Below are positions 36,202 through 45,131 of a stretch of DNA of 64,000 bases, piece by piece (positions within the stretch are counted from its first letter, which is position 1; each line of letters begins with the position of its first letter). The position numbers were made by a program, and so were the translations under genes. Under the pieces are notes generated by a model, which was given only the letters and a program-made list of their open reading frames with translations, ran no database searches and had not been told where the DNA came from. Location: NCBI RefSeq assembly GCF_007860125.1, contig NZ_SJPW01000005.1:184065-248064 (forward strand), in the 5' to 3' direction. The stretch is from Rubripirellula tenax. GTDB taxonomy: Bacteria > Planctomycetota > Planctomycetia > Pirellulales > Pirellulaceae.

Positions 36202-37104
36202 CTAATTCGCCAGGATCCATGCTTCTCCGTATTGCCCCATCATTGCCTCGGCGATCGAAGTGTTTTCGTTGATGCTGGTCACCTTGATCGACTTGACTTT
36301 GACCTTCGCGGTTGATTTCGACTTGCGGCTATTCTCCGGGAGCAAAAGCTTGCCCTCGTTTTGCTTCTTGCTAAGGAAGTCGTACATCGCATCGGAAAAT
36401 CCCGTCACTGCGGCGGCCTTAAAGGTTTTGGTGTACTTGCTTGATCCATCATTGACCAATCCAAGATCTTCCAAGACTTCCCCCGCTTGTTTGGACACCC
36501 GTGCTTTATCCCACTGGATCAGATCGGTCGCATATCGTTCCAACATGGACAGCCAGAACTTCTTAGTGGCGCTACTAACAGACGCTTTTAACTTACTTTC
36601 TTTGACGCTTACCACCAAATAATCAGAGGCTACCCGACTGGTACTGTTCTGCAAAAAAACAGCGAGATCACCAACGAACCCATCATCGACTGCCTCGTTC
36701 CAATAAGGGCCCGCATCATCATCGTAGGCGTTTGGAGGAATGATCGGACCGGCTTCGTAAAGGCCCTGGCCTGGAAGAGGTCCATAAACACCTCCCGGTT
36801 GACCGGGCACCTTGTCGTATATCGGAACGCTTGAGCTTTGCTGACCTGCGCGCGGACGGAAGTTGCCGCTATTGGGATCTACATAACCCGACGGCGGAAG
36901 TGAACCGTCCGATGCACCGCCCTGACTTGGCACCACACCGTAGGGCGAACCTTCCTTGTACAAAACCTTGCTATGCCGCTTGGGCGAGTTCTTGTCGACA
37001 GCCTGCGCAGAATGGAAAGCTTGTCCAGCGAACAAGAATGTCGCAAGAAACGCAAGCGAGTAACGGCCGGTTTCAAAAGTCCTAAAACTCATTGCTGTGT
37101 TCAT
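36202..37104 (-). CDS. Secreted protein, unknown
   Basis: 300 residues with a signal peptide (SLAFLATFLFAGQAFHSAQA). A Gly/Pro/Ser-rich segment (about residues 45-120, with PGQPGGVYGPLPGQG) leads to a helical C-terminal domain (FVGDLAVFLQNSTSRVASDY, WLSMLERYATDLIQWDKARV). No family recognised. It lies 72 bp before the giant-protein gene and 71 bp after the cytolysin-like gene. A second ATG at 37092 would shorten the leader slightly. Confidence 0.7.
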   Translation of the reverse strand: MNTAMSFRTFETGRYSLAFLATFLFAGQAFHSAQAVDKNSPKRHSKVLYKEGSPYGVVPSQGGASDGSLPPSGYVDPNSGNFRPRAGQQSSSVPIYDKVPGQPGGVYGPLPGQGLYEAGPIIPPNAYDDDAGPYWNEAVDDGFVGDLAVFLQNSTSRVASDYLVVSVKESKLKASVSSATKKFWLSMLERYATDLIQWDKARVSKQAGEVLEDLGLVNDGSSKYTKTFKAAAVTGFSDAMYDFLSKKQNEGKLLLPENSRKSKSTAKVKVKSIKVTSINENTSIAEAMMGQYGEAWILAN

Positions 37105-37175
37105 TGCAAGGTCCTTGTAAAGGTGATTTGTGAAGGCTCCGGTTCAATTCAAGGCAGACGTCGAATCTCAAACCC

Positions 37176-39476
37176 TCACTTGATCGCATCCGATCCAAGA
37201 TCGATGACGGGCATGATCTCGAATTGGATACTAAGTTTAGTACCGCCTGACTCGGCGTATAATGTTTGCAATGGCGTCTTGATCGCATCGGCAATCGTTA
37301 AACTGATAGGTGTCGCCGGGACCTCATCCCAATGGCTGTGTAGATCCCATTCCCGTATATCCGCGCTAAGACGGAACCCAGATGACCTTGACTTCGGATT
37401 ATCAAATTCAATGGTCGTGGTTGCGCCAATCTGTTTCTCTTCAGCGACTGCCCAGTAGCCTGCGTTGGCAGCTGCGACGTTCCAGAGTGTTGTTGCAGGC
37501 AAATCTTTTCCGTCGTCGCCAAAGGGCGTTACCGTGACCGTTCCATAAAATTCTTCTGTTCCTTTTCCGTATTCCGAAGGATCATCCTCGCCTGTACACG
37601 TCATCGACTTAAGCGTGACAGAGAAACGACGAGCATCGCTACCGACCGCATCGCAGTTGCGGATCGGATACTTAAACGCTTTACAAAGATATGCGACACT
37701 GTGGTCGAGATAGTTCAGTTTCCAAGCGATTGGAATTCCGGGACTGTCCTCGCTATATCTGCCGCCGTCTTCGACGTACGCCATGAACTTTTCGATGTCT
37801 CCACGTATCATTCCCGAAGATGGCATTCCGTCGCCGCCAACAATGGTGAACTGAATATCGGTATTCTCCAGCACTTTTTTCCATTCGGCCTTCGTCGCAA
37901 TGGCCCCACTGAAGGCAGGCCCATCCTCTTCTTCATCGTTTCCTGCGTCGTCTTTCTCATCTTTTTCGACGTTGTCTGATTCATCAACATCGTCATCGTC
38001 GTCCTCCTTCTCTTCTTCGTCGTCGTCCTCTTCGTCGTCTATTAGCTTGGCATTTGAGGCGCCGTTAAATCTCGCTCGGAGTGCAGCAGTAACCTCTCTT
38101 TCGCTGTATTCCGAAGTGATAATCAAATAGGCTTGTCTTCCATATTTTACAGAGGCCACATAGGCGGGCATGTATTTAGGCTCTAGGCGAGCTAAATCGT
38201 TTGGATCAACAAAGAAGTCGGAAGGTGAGTTGATTCCACCCGTATCCATATCAACCGAATAGTAAACTTGGGTGAACTTGAGCAGCTTGCGTGTCTTGAT
38301 GGAATTTTGGTTGAAGTTAAATCCACCGTCGAAACTAGCAAAGCTCGAGTTGAAAGTACCGCCGAGTTTAAATGTTAAGTCTTCTTTGGACGTAACACTT
38401 TGATTTTGTCCGGTAACTTGGGCGGGCGGAGCGCTCCGCACTTCCTGGTCCATTAGATCGGAAAGCTTTTGCCTCACTTCCGAGGCATTCTCGGGTCGCT
38501 CGATATCGATCACACGATTCTCAAGGTCTAACGTTGTCGAAAGCGTGATGGGGTTTCTTTTGGCAGGTACTGGTCGGTACTCGCCCGATTTAAGCGTTTC
38601 TGCATATACCATCGCACCCGGATAGATAATGCCTGGAGCGGGATCCAGTGCGAGTTGTTCTGAATAAGCGGGGCCGATCTCAAACCACTCGACAGTGCAC
38701 TCCATGTCTCCAAGACGTTCCGTGCTGTTTTTCTCATCTTTTGGTATCTCGTCATCTTTCAGCTTTCGTTGATCAAATTTTTCGTACACCAGGTGCGGCA
38801 GCTTCTTAAGTTTTTCGCCCAGTTCGTCTTCTTCTGGATCCGTCGGCGATTTCTCTTCCTCGGTAGCTTCCGTTCTCATTCGTTCGGGCATGTCCTCAGG
38901 ATGCGTGAGATTTCTGGTCGAGCGGCTAACGTTGTTTGAGACCGCGGCAAGGACGATCTCCGCGTCTTCATCGGTGCCCACCGTCAGATAGGATTCACCT
39001 TCAACACTTGCAATGTGCTCCGCCGCAAGATCATCGGGATGAACGAATCGCAGTCCCGTTCCCGGTGACAAATCCAGCGATACCGTGCCTTCCCCGCGAA
39101 TCGTTGCCAACTCTTCGCCTCCTTCGTAAACAGTCAGCGGTTGGTCGGTGTCGTTTAAAAAGTGGCGGGTGATCGTATCTCGCGCACCCACTTCGTAACT
39201 TTGATCACTGGCATCCGTTGCACTGTAGGAATCGTTGACTGACCCCGATTTGAAGACCCAGACATCGCCTGGTCGACTGCCTTGCACGCGACTACCGCCG
39301 ACGGGAATCGTGCCATAGGCGGTCTCCCCGTTCCCGGTCTTCAAAAATACGTTGACGGGACTTTCCAGATTGTTTCGTACGCGGACGTCAACGCCGTTAT
39401 CAGCGGCGTGCGCGATCAACACGGTCAACAGCAAGCCAATGCCAGTGAGCATTAAAAAGGTGATTGGTTTCGTCAT
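37176..39476 (-). CDS. Cholesterol-dependent-cytolysin-like (thiol-activated cytolysin family) protein
   Basis: 766 residues with a signal peptide (LTGIGLLLTVLIAHAA). Residues 27-175 form two beta units not found in classic CDCs. The CDC core begins near residue 265: IYPGAMVYAETLKSGEYRPV and KRNPITLSTTLDL match the segment that reads PGALLQAN...NRAPMTLSIDLPG in pneumolysin. Later LGGTFNSSFASFDGGFNFNQ and LKFTQVYYSVDMD match the first membrane-hairpin region. PAYVASVKYGRQAYLIITS matches the family's SNVAYGRTIYVKLET, and NTDIQFTIVGGDGMPSSG matches FTAVVLGGDA. A tract of about 45 residues rich in Asp/Glu (about 477-522) is inserted before that last block. The Trp-rich undecapeptide of classic CDCs is not visible, so cholesterol binding is doubtful. 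It probably forms oligomeric pores; the target is unknown. Confidence 0.82.
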   Translation of the reverse strand: MTKPITFLMLTGIGLLLTVLIAHAADNGVDVRVRNNLESPVNVFLKTGNGETAYGTIPVGGSRVQGSRPGDVWVFKSGSVNDSYSATDASDQSYEVGARDTITRHFLNDTDQPLTVYEGGEELATIRGEGTVSLDLSPGTGLRFVHPDDLAAEHIASVEGESYLTVGTDEDAEIVLAAVSNNVSRSTRNLTHPEDMPERMRTEATEEEKSPTDPEEDELGEKLKKLPHLVYEKFDQRKLKDDEIPKDEKNSTERLGDMECTVEWFEIGPAYSEQLALDPAPGIIYPGAMVYAETLKSGEYRPVPAKRNPITLSTTLDLENRVIDIERPENASEVRQKLSDLMDQEVRSAPPAQVTGQNQSVTSKEDLTFKLGGTFNSSFASFDGGFNFNQNSIKTRKLLKFTQVYYSVDMDTGGINSPSDFFVDPNDLARLEPKYMPAYVASVKYGRQAYLIITSEYSEREVTAALRARFNGASNAKLIDDEEDDDEEEKEDDDDDVDESDNVEKDEKDDAGNDEEEDGPAFSGAIATKAEWKKVLENTDIQFTIVGGDGMPSSGMIRGDIEKFMAYVEDGGRYSEDSPGIPIAWKLNYLDHSVAYLCKAFKYPIRNCDAVGSDARRFSVTLKSMTCTGEDDPSEYGKGTEEFYGTVTVTPFGDDGKDLPATTLWNVAAANAGYWAVAEEKQIGATTTIEFDNPKSRSSGFRLSADIREWDLHSHWDEVPATPISLTIADAIKTPLQTLYAESGGTKLSIQFEIMPVIDLGSDAIK

Positions 39477-39548
39477 CGGGTAAACCTGTCGTGCTTGAAG
39501 TGAGTGTTGATTGTTTTAAATTGAACGGTGTATGTTCAGATGCTGTCA

Positions 39549-42500
39549 TCACGGGCCAGCTGGAATGGAGCCGCTCGCCGCCGGATAGGGCTTCTGGCCA
39601 ATGAAATTGCCGGGCGGGTCATAGACGCCGACCACATACTTTCGTCCGCTCTTTGAAGTCGCAATCGCACCACCGACGAATTTCGTGTCAGCCCAAACGG
39701 CTTGCGTGTAGTGGCCCGTTTTTCCGGGTGTGCGATTCAGGTAGATCGGCTTTTCATCGTCGATCCAACCCTTGGTGGCAGTTTGGAAACTTGCTTTTCT
39801 GCCGCCGTGTAGGTTTTCGCCGTACTTGCGCTGGTCGATGGACGTGGGATTCGGCGAGAAACTGCGATGGCTTTCCTGCGTCAAAACTTTGTCGAGTCTG
39901 GCCAACTCATCTGCCCAACCTTGCGCGTCGGCTGCGAGTGTTGCCGACCATTGCAGCGGAGCGACATTCACTGCTGCGCGGGCGTCGTTGTGCGCCTTCA
40001 CGAAGGCTTGCTGTTCCGGCGTTAGCGTGCCACCAGATGATGATCCGGGATTGGTAGGCGGTGCGCTACCAGCATTGCTGGTGATCGGTTGCTTGGGGCC
40101 TGACGTTTTGATTGGTGCGGAAAACGATTTTTGGAATTTGCCAGCTTGGCCGCTAAGATCCAATAGATTCTTGTCCAACCTTTCGATGATCCGTTCGGTG
40201 GTCGATGCGGGCGTTGAACTTGTGGCATCCCATTTTTGGATCAGTATTCTTTCATTGAGCCCCCACGTTCCCGTATTGGTGCTTGTTGACCCAGTGGTGG
40301 AACCGGCTGTGATCGAGTTCGCGTCGGCTGTTCCGCTTATTGATCTCTCGAAATCAAGTTTTTGTGTGAAGGTGCCATTCGTATCAAGGGTTAGCGAGAT
40401 TGTGTCTTTCTGGCTAACGATTGATCCGTCGGGACGCCACTCGCCGCTGGTCGACTTATAGACCCAGGTGCCGTACAGCAAATTGACGTCCATCGGTATC
40501 GGGGGCAGTTCCTTGGGTGGATCGTTTCGCTTCAAAAGACCCGCTATTCCGATTTCAAGCGTCTCGGCATCGTCGCTGCGTGCCGAGGTTTCTTTTGTTT
40601 CACCCTCCACCGAAAAGGGGTCGGTTGTGTTCGTTGGTGTCAAACTCATCATGTGACGATCCAACGTCCAAGATCCGTCCTCCGCGATGGTCGGGCTTCC
40701 GTCGTCAAAGTCGAATTGGTAACTGTACGTGCCGTCTGCTCGAAAGGTGTATACCGTCCGGCTTGTTGGTGTCACTCGCACCCATCGGCCGGCAATGAAT
40801 TCCTTCGTGGGTGGAGCGGTTTGAGAATGTGGATTTACGATCGGGCCCAGACTTGCACCTTGGGGAAGTGAACGTTGGTCCGGATCCTTAACCAGTCGCA
40901 AGCCAAACAAACCGATCGCTTCGTTGTCGATTCGGTTGCTCATCTTCAACATCAAAGTCAGGCTGACCATGGCTTTGTCGATCGATCCCATCGGAAGCCT
41001 TTGCTCAAAGCTTTGGTCGACCTCCATGTCGGTTAGCGTGCTCATTCCGATGCTGGCAGTCTCAAACAACTCGGTGTTGTAGGCTGCGTAACCCAGGTCG
41101 CGAGCGATCGGGATATCGATCAAGAACATCGGCGTTCGTGCTCCCTGTTTGTCGTACGTCACGGTGCGAGTCGTCGCGATCCGGAGCACTTCGGCGGCGG
41201 AGGCGGTGCCGGCAAGGTCGTCGGGCTCGTAAATGCCTCCCTTGTTTCCGGAGATGTCCTGCACGATCAACCGGGCATCGATCTGGACTTGATTGTCGGT
41301 CGTGGCGTTGCCGTTCATGATTCCCAGGTGCGCGACCAATCGATAATTGGAATCCAGCTTCACTTGATTGTCGAAACGCACCGTCAACTGGCCGACATTG
41401 GGATCCCAAGCGCTGACGCTGACTACCGGCGAGACTGTCGATGCGCCGAACGTCAACGCATTGTGAGAGTTGGTGGGTGCGAAATTGATCCAAGCTGATT
41501 TGCCATCGTAGGTGGGCTTGGATGCAAACGGATTCCAAGGGATCGTTGACACGGGTGCGTCAAACCCGTCACCGTCGATCTGGAATTGTGCTTGGACGCT
41601 CGATTGTCGGCGGAGTTGAATGCTTGGATCTCGTCCGATAACAAACCGCTGCTGGTTAAGCTGGGAATCCTTGGTTAGCAGCGGCAACATCGGTCCTTTT
41701 GCTGCGCCGCCCTGCGAGATCATGTTGCCATCGCTGTCGAAGGCGATGACTTCGGGTTCCACCATCGCACGGTGGTGTTCGCTGGCGCTGAGCAACGTGC
41801 TGGCCAAATCGATCGCGGGTACTGGAGCCGATCGAAAGACTCCCGATCCGGATGCCAACAAGTTCGGAACTCGTTCTGACTCGCCAATCAGAATGGGTAC
41901 TTGGCTGCCGCGATGAGGAAGCCTAGCCCACAACCTGACCTGGAATTCTTTGACTTCCTGGGAGTTCTCCACTTCCCAATTGACCGTGCATGGCGAGCCA
42001 TCGGCCGGAACCGACACACCCCCGAATCCGACAAAACTGATCTGCAACTTTTTCGGCGCCGGAATCACCGTTGGGTTGGCAGTGTTTGGGTTGGCGCCTC
42101 CAGGAACGTTTCCTGGCCCCGCTGGATTCGAAGGTGTTGAGCTGCCGGGACGGTTAGCAAGGGCTGCTATCAAATCGTCAATCAGCGTTTCAATGTTGAC
42201 AGGGTCATTCGGATTTGCCGTATTTATGAAGGAACGTGTGGGAGGGTTCATTGCCGAGCCTGGACCTGACGAGCCTGGACCCGATGAACCGGGGCCAGGA
42301 CCTGATGAGCCAGGGCCTGCACCTGAGAAACCTGGGCCTGGCGGGAACGAACCTCCGCTAAGAGATGGCCCCCCGCTTCCAAAGCCTGAATCAGGTGGGC
42401 CTGTGATACCAGGACCACGGCTGCCAGGTCCGCTGTTGCCAGAACCGGAATCACTTCCACCTGCATTGGCTAGATTCGCACCTGGATCACCACCGTCGCT

Positions 42501-44129
42501 GCCGAGGCCTGAATCGATATCACTTGTCCCGGGATCTGAATCGGGACCACTCCCAGCGGCGACGTTCGGTCCATCGCTACCGTTGGTCTTTCCCGGAACC
42601 GAAGTCGAACCACTTGCACCCACGACACTCTCGCTTGGGTCGCTTGGTCCCACGCCACTGCTCTTTCCACCCGGAATCTTTCCACCCGGGCTTGAGCCCG
42701 TGCTTGTTGTTGTCGCGACAGCGGTATCTGGCCCACTTTGGCGTGTGCTCTCTGCCGGGATTTTGCCGAGCCCGTTCTGGCTTTTGATCGGACGTGTTTG
42801 AGGAATCTTTAGTCCCGGCATCCATGCGTAACGCTCAAAGTCATCGCTAGGGTTCACCACGACTTGCCCCCGTTCATCACGGTGAGCAGGCGGAACCAGG
42901 ATGACTCTCTCGAGCGATTGCCGATCGCTTTGAATGGGTTCGCTGTCGTAAACACTCTCTCCGTCGACCTCTAAACTCACACGTTGCAACTTGGCGCTAT
43001 CAGGTATTTGATCGAGCGGTTGGTTGCTGCCGAGCAATCCGATCGAAAAGTTTTTGATGTCGTTTCGGCTGACAGGATCAAAGCCCAAGTCGACCGGCGT
43101 TAACTCAAACACCTGCTCGTTCGGGGCGTCGTTCAAAGGTGCAAGTTCGGACGAAAGTAAAAACTTGCGGCCACCAGCGCGCAAGTAAAGCGGATTCAAG
43201 GTGCCTGGTCGCTCGACACCGCCGGCGAGCATTTCAACGCGAATCGAGGAGACTCGATCGGAGGCAACCAACGGCTGAAAACCGCCTTCGGTTTCGACAA
43301 CGGATGGGAATTGCCCTAGCAATTGGCCGCCCATTCGTCGCAGCGGCTCGACGAACCCTGCTAGCTCTCTCTCTTTTGCTGCAAGCGATTGCTCGTCCAT
43401 CTCCGAACCTAAACCGGCATCAACGATCGTTTTCAATTCGCGAACTTCGCTGCCGAGTGAATCGTTTCTCGCCAACATCTCCGTCACTTCGAATTGATAC
43501 TGCTCTCTGGCCTGTTTCAGGCTTTGCTTGAAGGATCCATTGGCCGCGTAGAGTTTGTCGTTCAACTCGATCTTGTATTTCGCCAGCGTCCAGTCAGCGA
43601 CACCTCGCGATGCGAATCCGATCTGGCTGATATCGCCGACCGTCAAGCCGCTCAGCAACGTGTGCGACGTCTGCAGCGGATCCCGATCACTTGATTTGTC
43701 GCTTGGATCGAATTGAAACCAAACGAGCTGTCCGGCGGGGATCGCATTCACATCCGTGCCCAATGACGAACCGGAGGGCAACGCTGCAAAGACAGGCCCC
43801 GCTTCGCTGGTGGTGCTGGGACTCAGTCGTAACGGAAATCCGAAGCCCAAATGCAGATCGATAATTTCGTTAATCGCCGCGCCTGGCTCGGCTTCGATCG
43901 TGATCCTGATCTTCTCGATCGGTTCCGTAGCCGAGAGAGAACCCATCGCGAAACCGGCTGGAAAATCGTCCTGTGTCGGAGCCGAGGGGTCGACGACGTC
44001 GGTTGCTCCCTCACGCAAAAAGCGACTCACCCCGAACCCCGCCAATCCGATCGTGCCAATCAATGAAGCGCCGATCAACGCGTACTTCAGCAGCGGAGAA
44101 CTTGACTTACCTGTTAAATTAGACGCCAT
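39549..44129 (-). CDS. Large membrane-anchored protein with C-terminal CAP/SCP domain
   Basis: 1526 residues. An N-terminal transmembrane anchor (YALIGASLIGTIGLAGFGVS) is followed by long beta-rich segments and a coiled stretch (about 190-260). A Gly/Ser/Pro-rich linker lies at about 500-635 (GSSGPGPGSSGPGSSGPGS). Two lipocalin-like units are visible (FIAGRWVRVTPTSRTVYTFR and LLYGTWVYKSTSGEWRPDGS). The last 150 residues are a CAP domain of the SCP/PR-1 type: FVKAHNDARAAVNVAPLQWS, KYGENLHGG, GHYTQAVWADTKFVGGA and VYDPPGNFIGQKPY, including the conserved His and Glu positions. It is first in the minus-strand operon. CAP domains act outside cells in lipid binding, toxins and host interaction; the role here is not known. 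Confidence 0.8.
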   Translation of the reverse strand: MASNLTGKSSSPLLKYALIGASLIGTIGLAGFGVSRFLREGATDVVDPSAPTQDDFPAGFAMGSLSATEPIEKIRITIEAEPGAAINEIIDLHLGFGFPLRLSPSTTSEAGPVFAALPSGSSLGTDVNAIPAGQLVWFQFDPSDKSSDRDPLQTSHTLLSGLTVGDISQIGFASRGVADWTLAKYKIELNDKLYAANGSFKQSLKQAREQYQFEVTEMLARNDSLGSEVRELKTIVDAGLGSEMDEQSLAAKERELAGFVEPLRRMGGQLLGQFPSVVETEGGFQPLVASDRVSSIRVEMLAGGVERPGTLNPLYLRAGGRKFLLSSELAPLNDAPNEQVFELTPVDLGFDPVSRNDIKNFSIGLLGSNQPLDQIPDSAKLQRVSLEVDGESVYDSEPIQSDRQSLERVILVPPAHRDERGQVVVNPSDDFERYAWMPGLKIPQTRPIKSQNGLGKIPAESTRQSGPDTAVATTTSTGSSPGGKIPGGKSSGVGPSDPSESVVGASGSTSVPGKTNGSDGPNVAAGSGPDSDPGTSDIDSGLGSDGGDPGANLANAGGSDSGSGNSGPGSRGPGITGPPDSGFGSGGPSLSGGSFPPGPGFSGAGPGSSGPGPGSSGPGSSGPGSAMNPPTRSFINTANPNDPVNIETLIDDLIAALANRPGSSTPSNPAGPGNVPGGANPNTANPTVIPAPKKLQISFVGFGGVSVPADGSPCTVNWEVENSQEVKEFQVRLWARLPHRGSQVPILIGESERVPNLLASGSGVFRSAPVPAIDLASTLLSASEHHRAMVEPEVIAFDSDGNMISQGGAAKGPMLPLLTKDSQLNQQRFVIGRDPSIQLRRQSSVQAQFQIDGDGFDAPVSTIPWNPFASKPTYDGKSAWINFAPTNSHNALTFGASTVSPVVSVSAWDPNVGQLTVRFDNQVKLDSNYRLVAHLGIMNGNATTDNQVQIDARLIVQDISGNKGGIYEPDDLAGTASAAEVLRIATTRTVTYDKQGARTPMFLIDIPIARDLGYAAYNTELFETASIGMSTLTDMEVDQSFEQRLPMGSIDKAMVSLTLMLKMSNRIDNEAIGLFGLRLVKDPDQRSLPQGASLGPIVNPHSQTAPPTKEFIAGRWVRVTPTSRTVYTFRADGTYSYQFDFDDGSPTIAEDGSWTLDRHMMSLTPTNTTDPFSVEGETKETSARSDDAETLEIGIAGLLKRNDPPKELPPIPMDVNLLYGTWVYKSTSGEWRPDGSIVSQKDTISLTLDTNGTFTQKLDFERSISGTADANSITAGSTTGSTSTNTGTWGLNERILIQKWDATSSTPASTTERIIERLDKNLLDLSGQAGKFQKSFSAPIKTSGPKQPITSNAGSAPPTNPGSSSGGTLTPEQQAFVKAHNDARAAVNVAPLQWSATLAADAQGWADELARLDKVLTQESHRSFSPNPTSIDQRKYGENLHGGRKASFQTATKGWIDDEKPIYLNRTPGKTGHYTQAVWADTKFVGGAIATSKSGRKYVVGVYDPPGNFIGQKPYPAASGSIPAGP

Positions 44130-44486
44130 TGCTTCGCCCTTCTTGCATTTGACTCATTGGGTTACCGCTCGAACTTTGGCGTTGCGTGGCTTCACCTCGG
44201 CCCAGTGCATTGCGGAATCGACGCATGATCTCCCTTTCGATGAAATGTTCTCTGCTATGGGTATGCCTGCGGCCCCCCGTGTAAAGTCGCCTGGAAATCC
44301 AACAATTCTGGAAAAGTTCGCGAAACTAGATGTTTGCATGAGCTTGTGTTCACTGGTTCGCACATGGCTGCTGGTTGGCGGGACAACCTCTCCCGCTGAA
44401 ACTACGAACACTTGTGAACATTGACTGCCGGCATTGGCTACACTCGCCGAACCGACGCGCACCCATTCGACAGGCAGAATGCTGAC
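44130..44486. promoter_or_regulatory. Divergent promoter region: secreted-protein operon / sigma factor
   Basis: 357 bp between the first gene of the six-gene minus-strand operon and the plus-strand sigma-factor gene. No gene is supported. It must contain promoters in both directions. I could not identify a convincing ECF promoter pair. Confidence 0.45.
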
Positions 44487-45125
44487 ATGAATGAAGAGGT
44501 AGACGAATTAGCCACTCGCACACGGCTTGGAGACGAATCGGCTTTGGCGGATTTATTTGAGCGCAATCGCGCGAAGCTGCGATCGATGGTTGCGTTTCGG
44601 ATGGACGCCAATTTGCGCGGCCGTGTCGATCCGTCGGACGTGATTCAAGAATCGTTTTTGGATCTGGCCAAGCGTTTCGACGATTTCAAGTCGAAACAAA
44701 GTATGTCGCCGCTGGTGTGGATGCGACTTGTCACGATGGAACGGCTGATGGCCGTGCACCGTCACCATGTCACTACTCAGATGCGAGACGCCCGGCGCGA
44801 CGTGTCGATCGACCGCGAGATGGGCTTGGGTGCAACATCGGTTTCATTGGCCGCCGCGCTGATGGATCGGCTATCCTCGGCATCGGGAAAGGTGATTCGC
44901 TCGGAACAAAAAGCTAAACTGCACGAACTGCTTGAGCAAATGGATCAAGACGACCGCGAGATCATCGCCTTGCGAATATTCGAGGGCGTCACCAATGGCG
45001 AAGCGGCCGAGATTCTAAAATTATCAAAACAGACGACCAGCAAACGATTCGTTCGAGCGATCGATCGATTGCGAACGGCGATGCAAGACGTTCCTGGACT
45101 TGAACAGTGGTTTAACCATAACTGA
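44487..45125 (+). CDS. ECF-type sigma factor, planctomycete type
   Basis: 212 residues from the ATG at 44487 (MNEEVDELATRTRLGDESAL). Region 2 is seen in ALADLFERNRAKLRSMVAFR, DPSDVIQESFLDLAKRFDDF and WMRLVTMERLMAVHR. Region 4 is seen in QMDQDDREIIALRIFEGVTN, then GEAAEILKLSKQTTSKRFVR. This form, about 40 residues longer than usual ECF factors, is found with Ser/Thr kinases in planctomycetes. The kinase gene begins 6 bp downstream. Phosphorylation of the sigma factor by the kinase is plausible but inferred. Confidence 0.9.
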   Translation: MNEEVDELATRTRLGDESALADLFERNRAKLRSMVAFRMDANLRGRVDPSDVIQESFLDLAKRFDDFKSKQSMSPLVWMRLVTMERLMAVHRHHVTTQMRDARRDVSIDREMGLGATSVSLAAALMDRLSSASGKVIRSEQKAKLHELLEQMDQDDREIIALRIFEGVTNGEAAEILKLSKQTTSKRFVRAIDRLRTAMQDVPGLEQWFNHN

Positions 45126-45131
45126 TCAACC

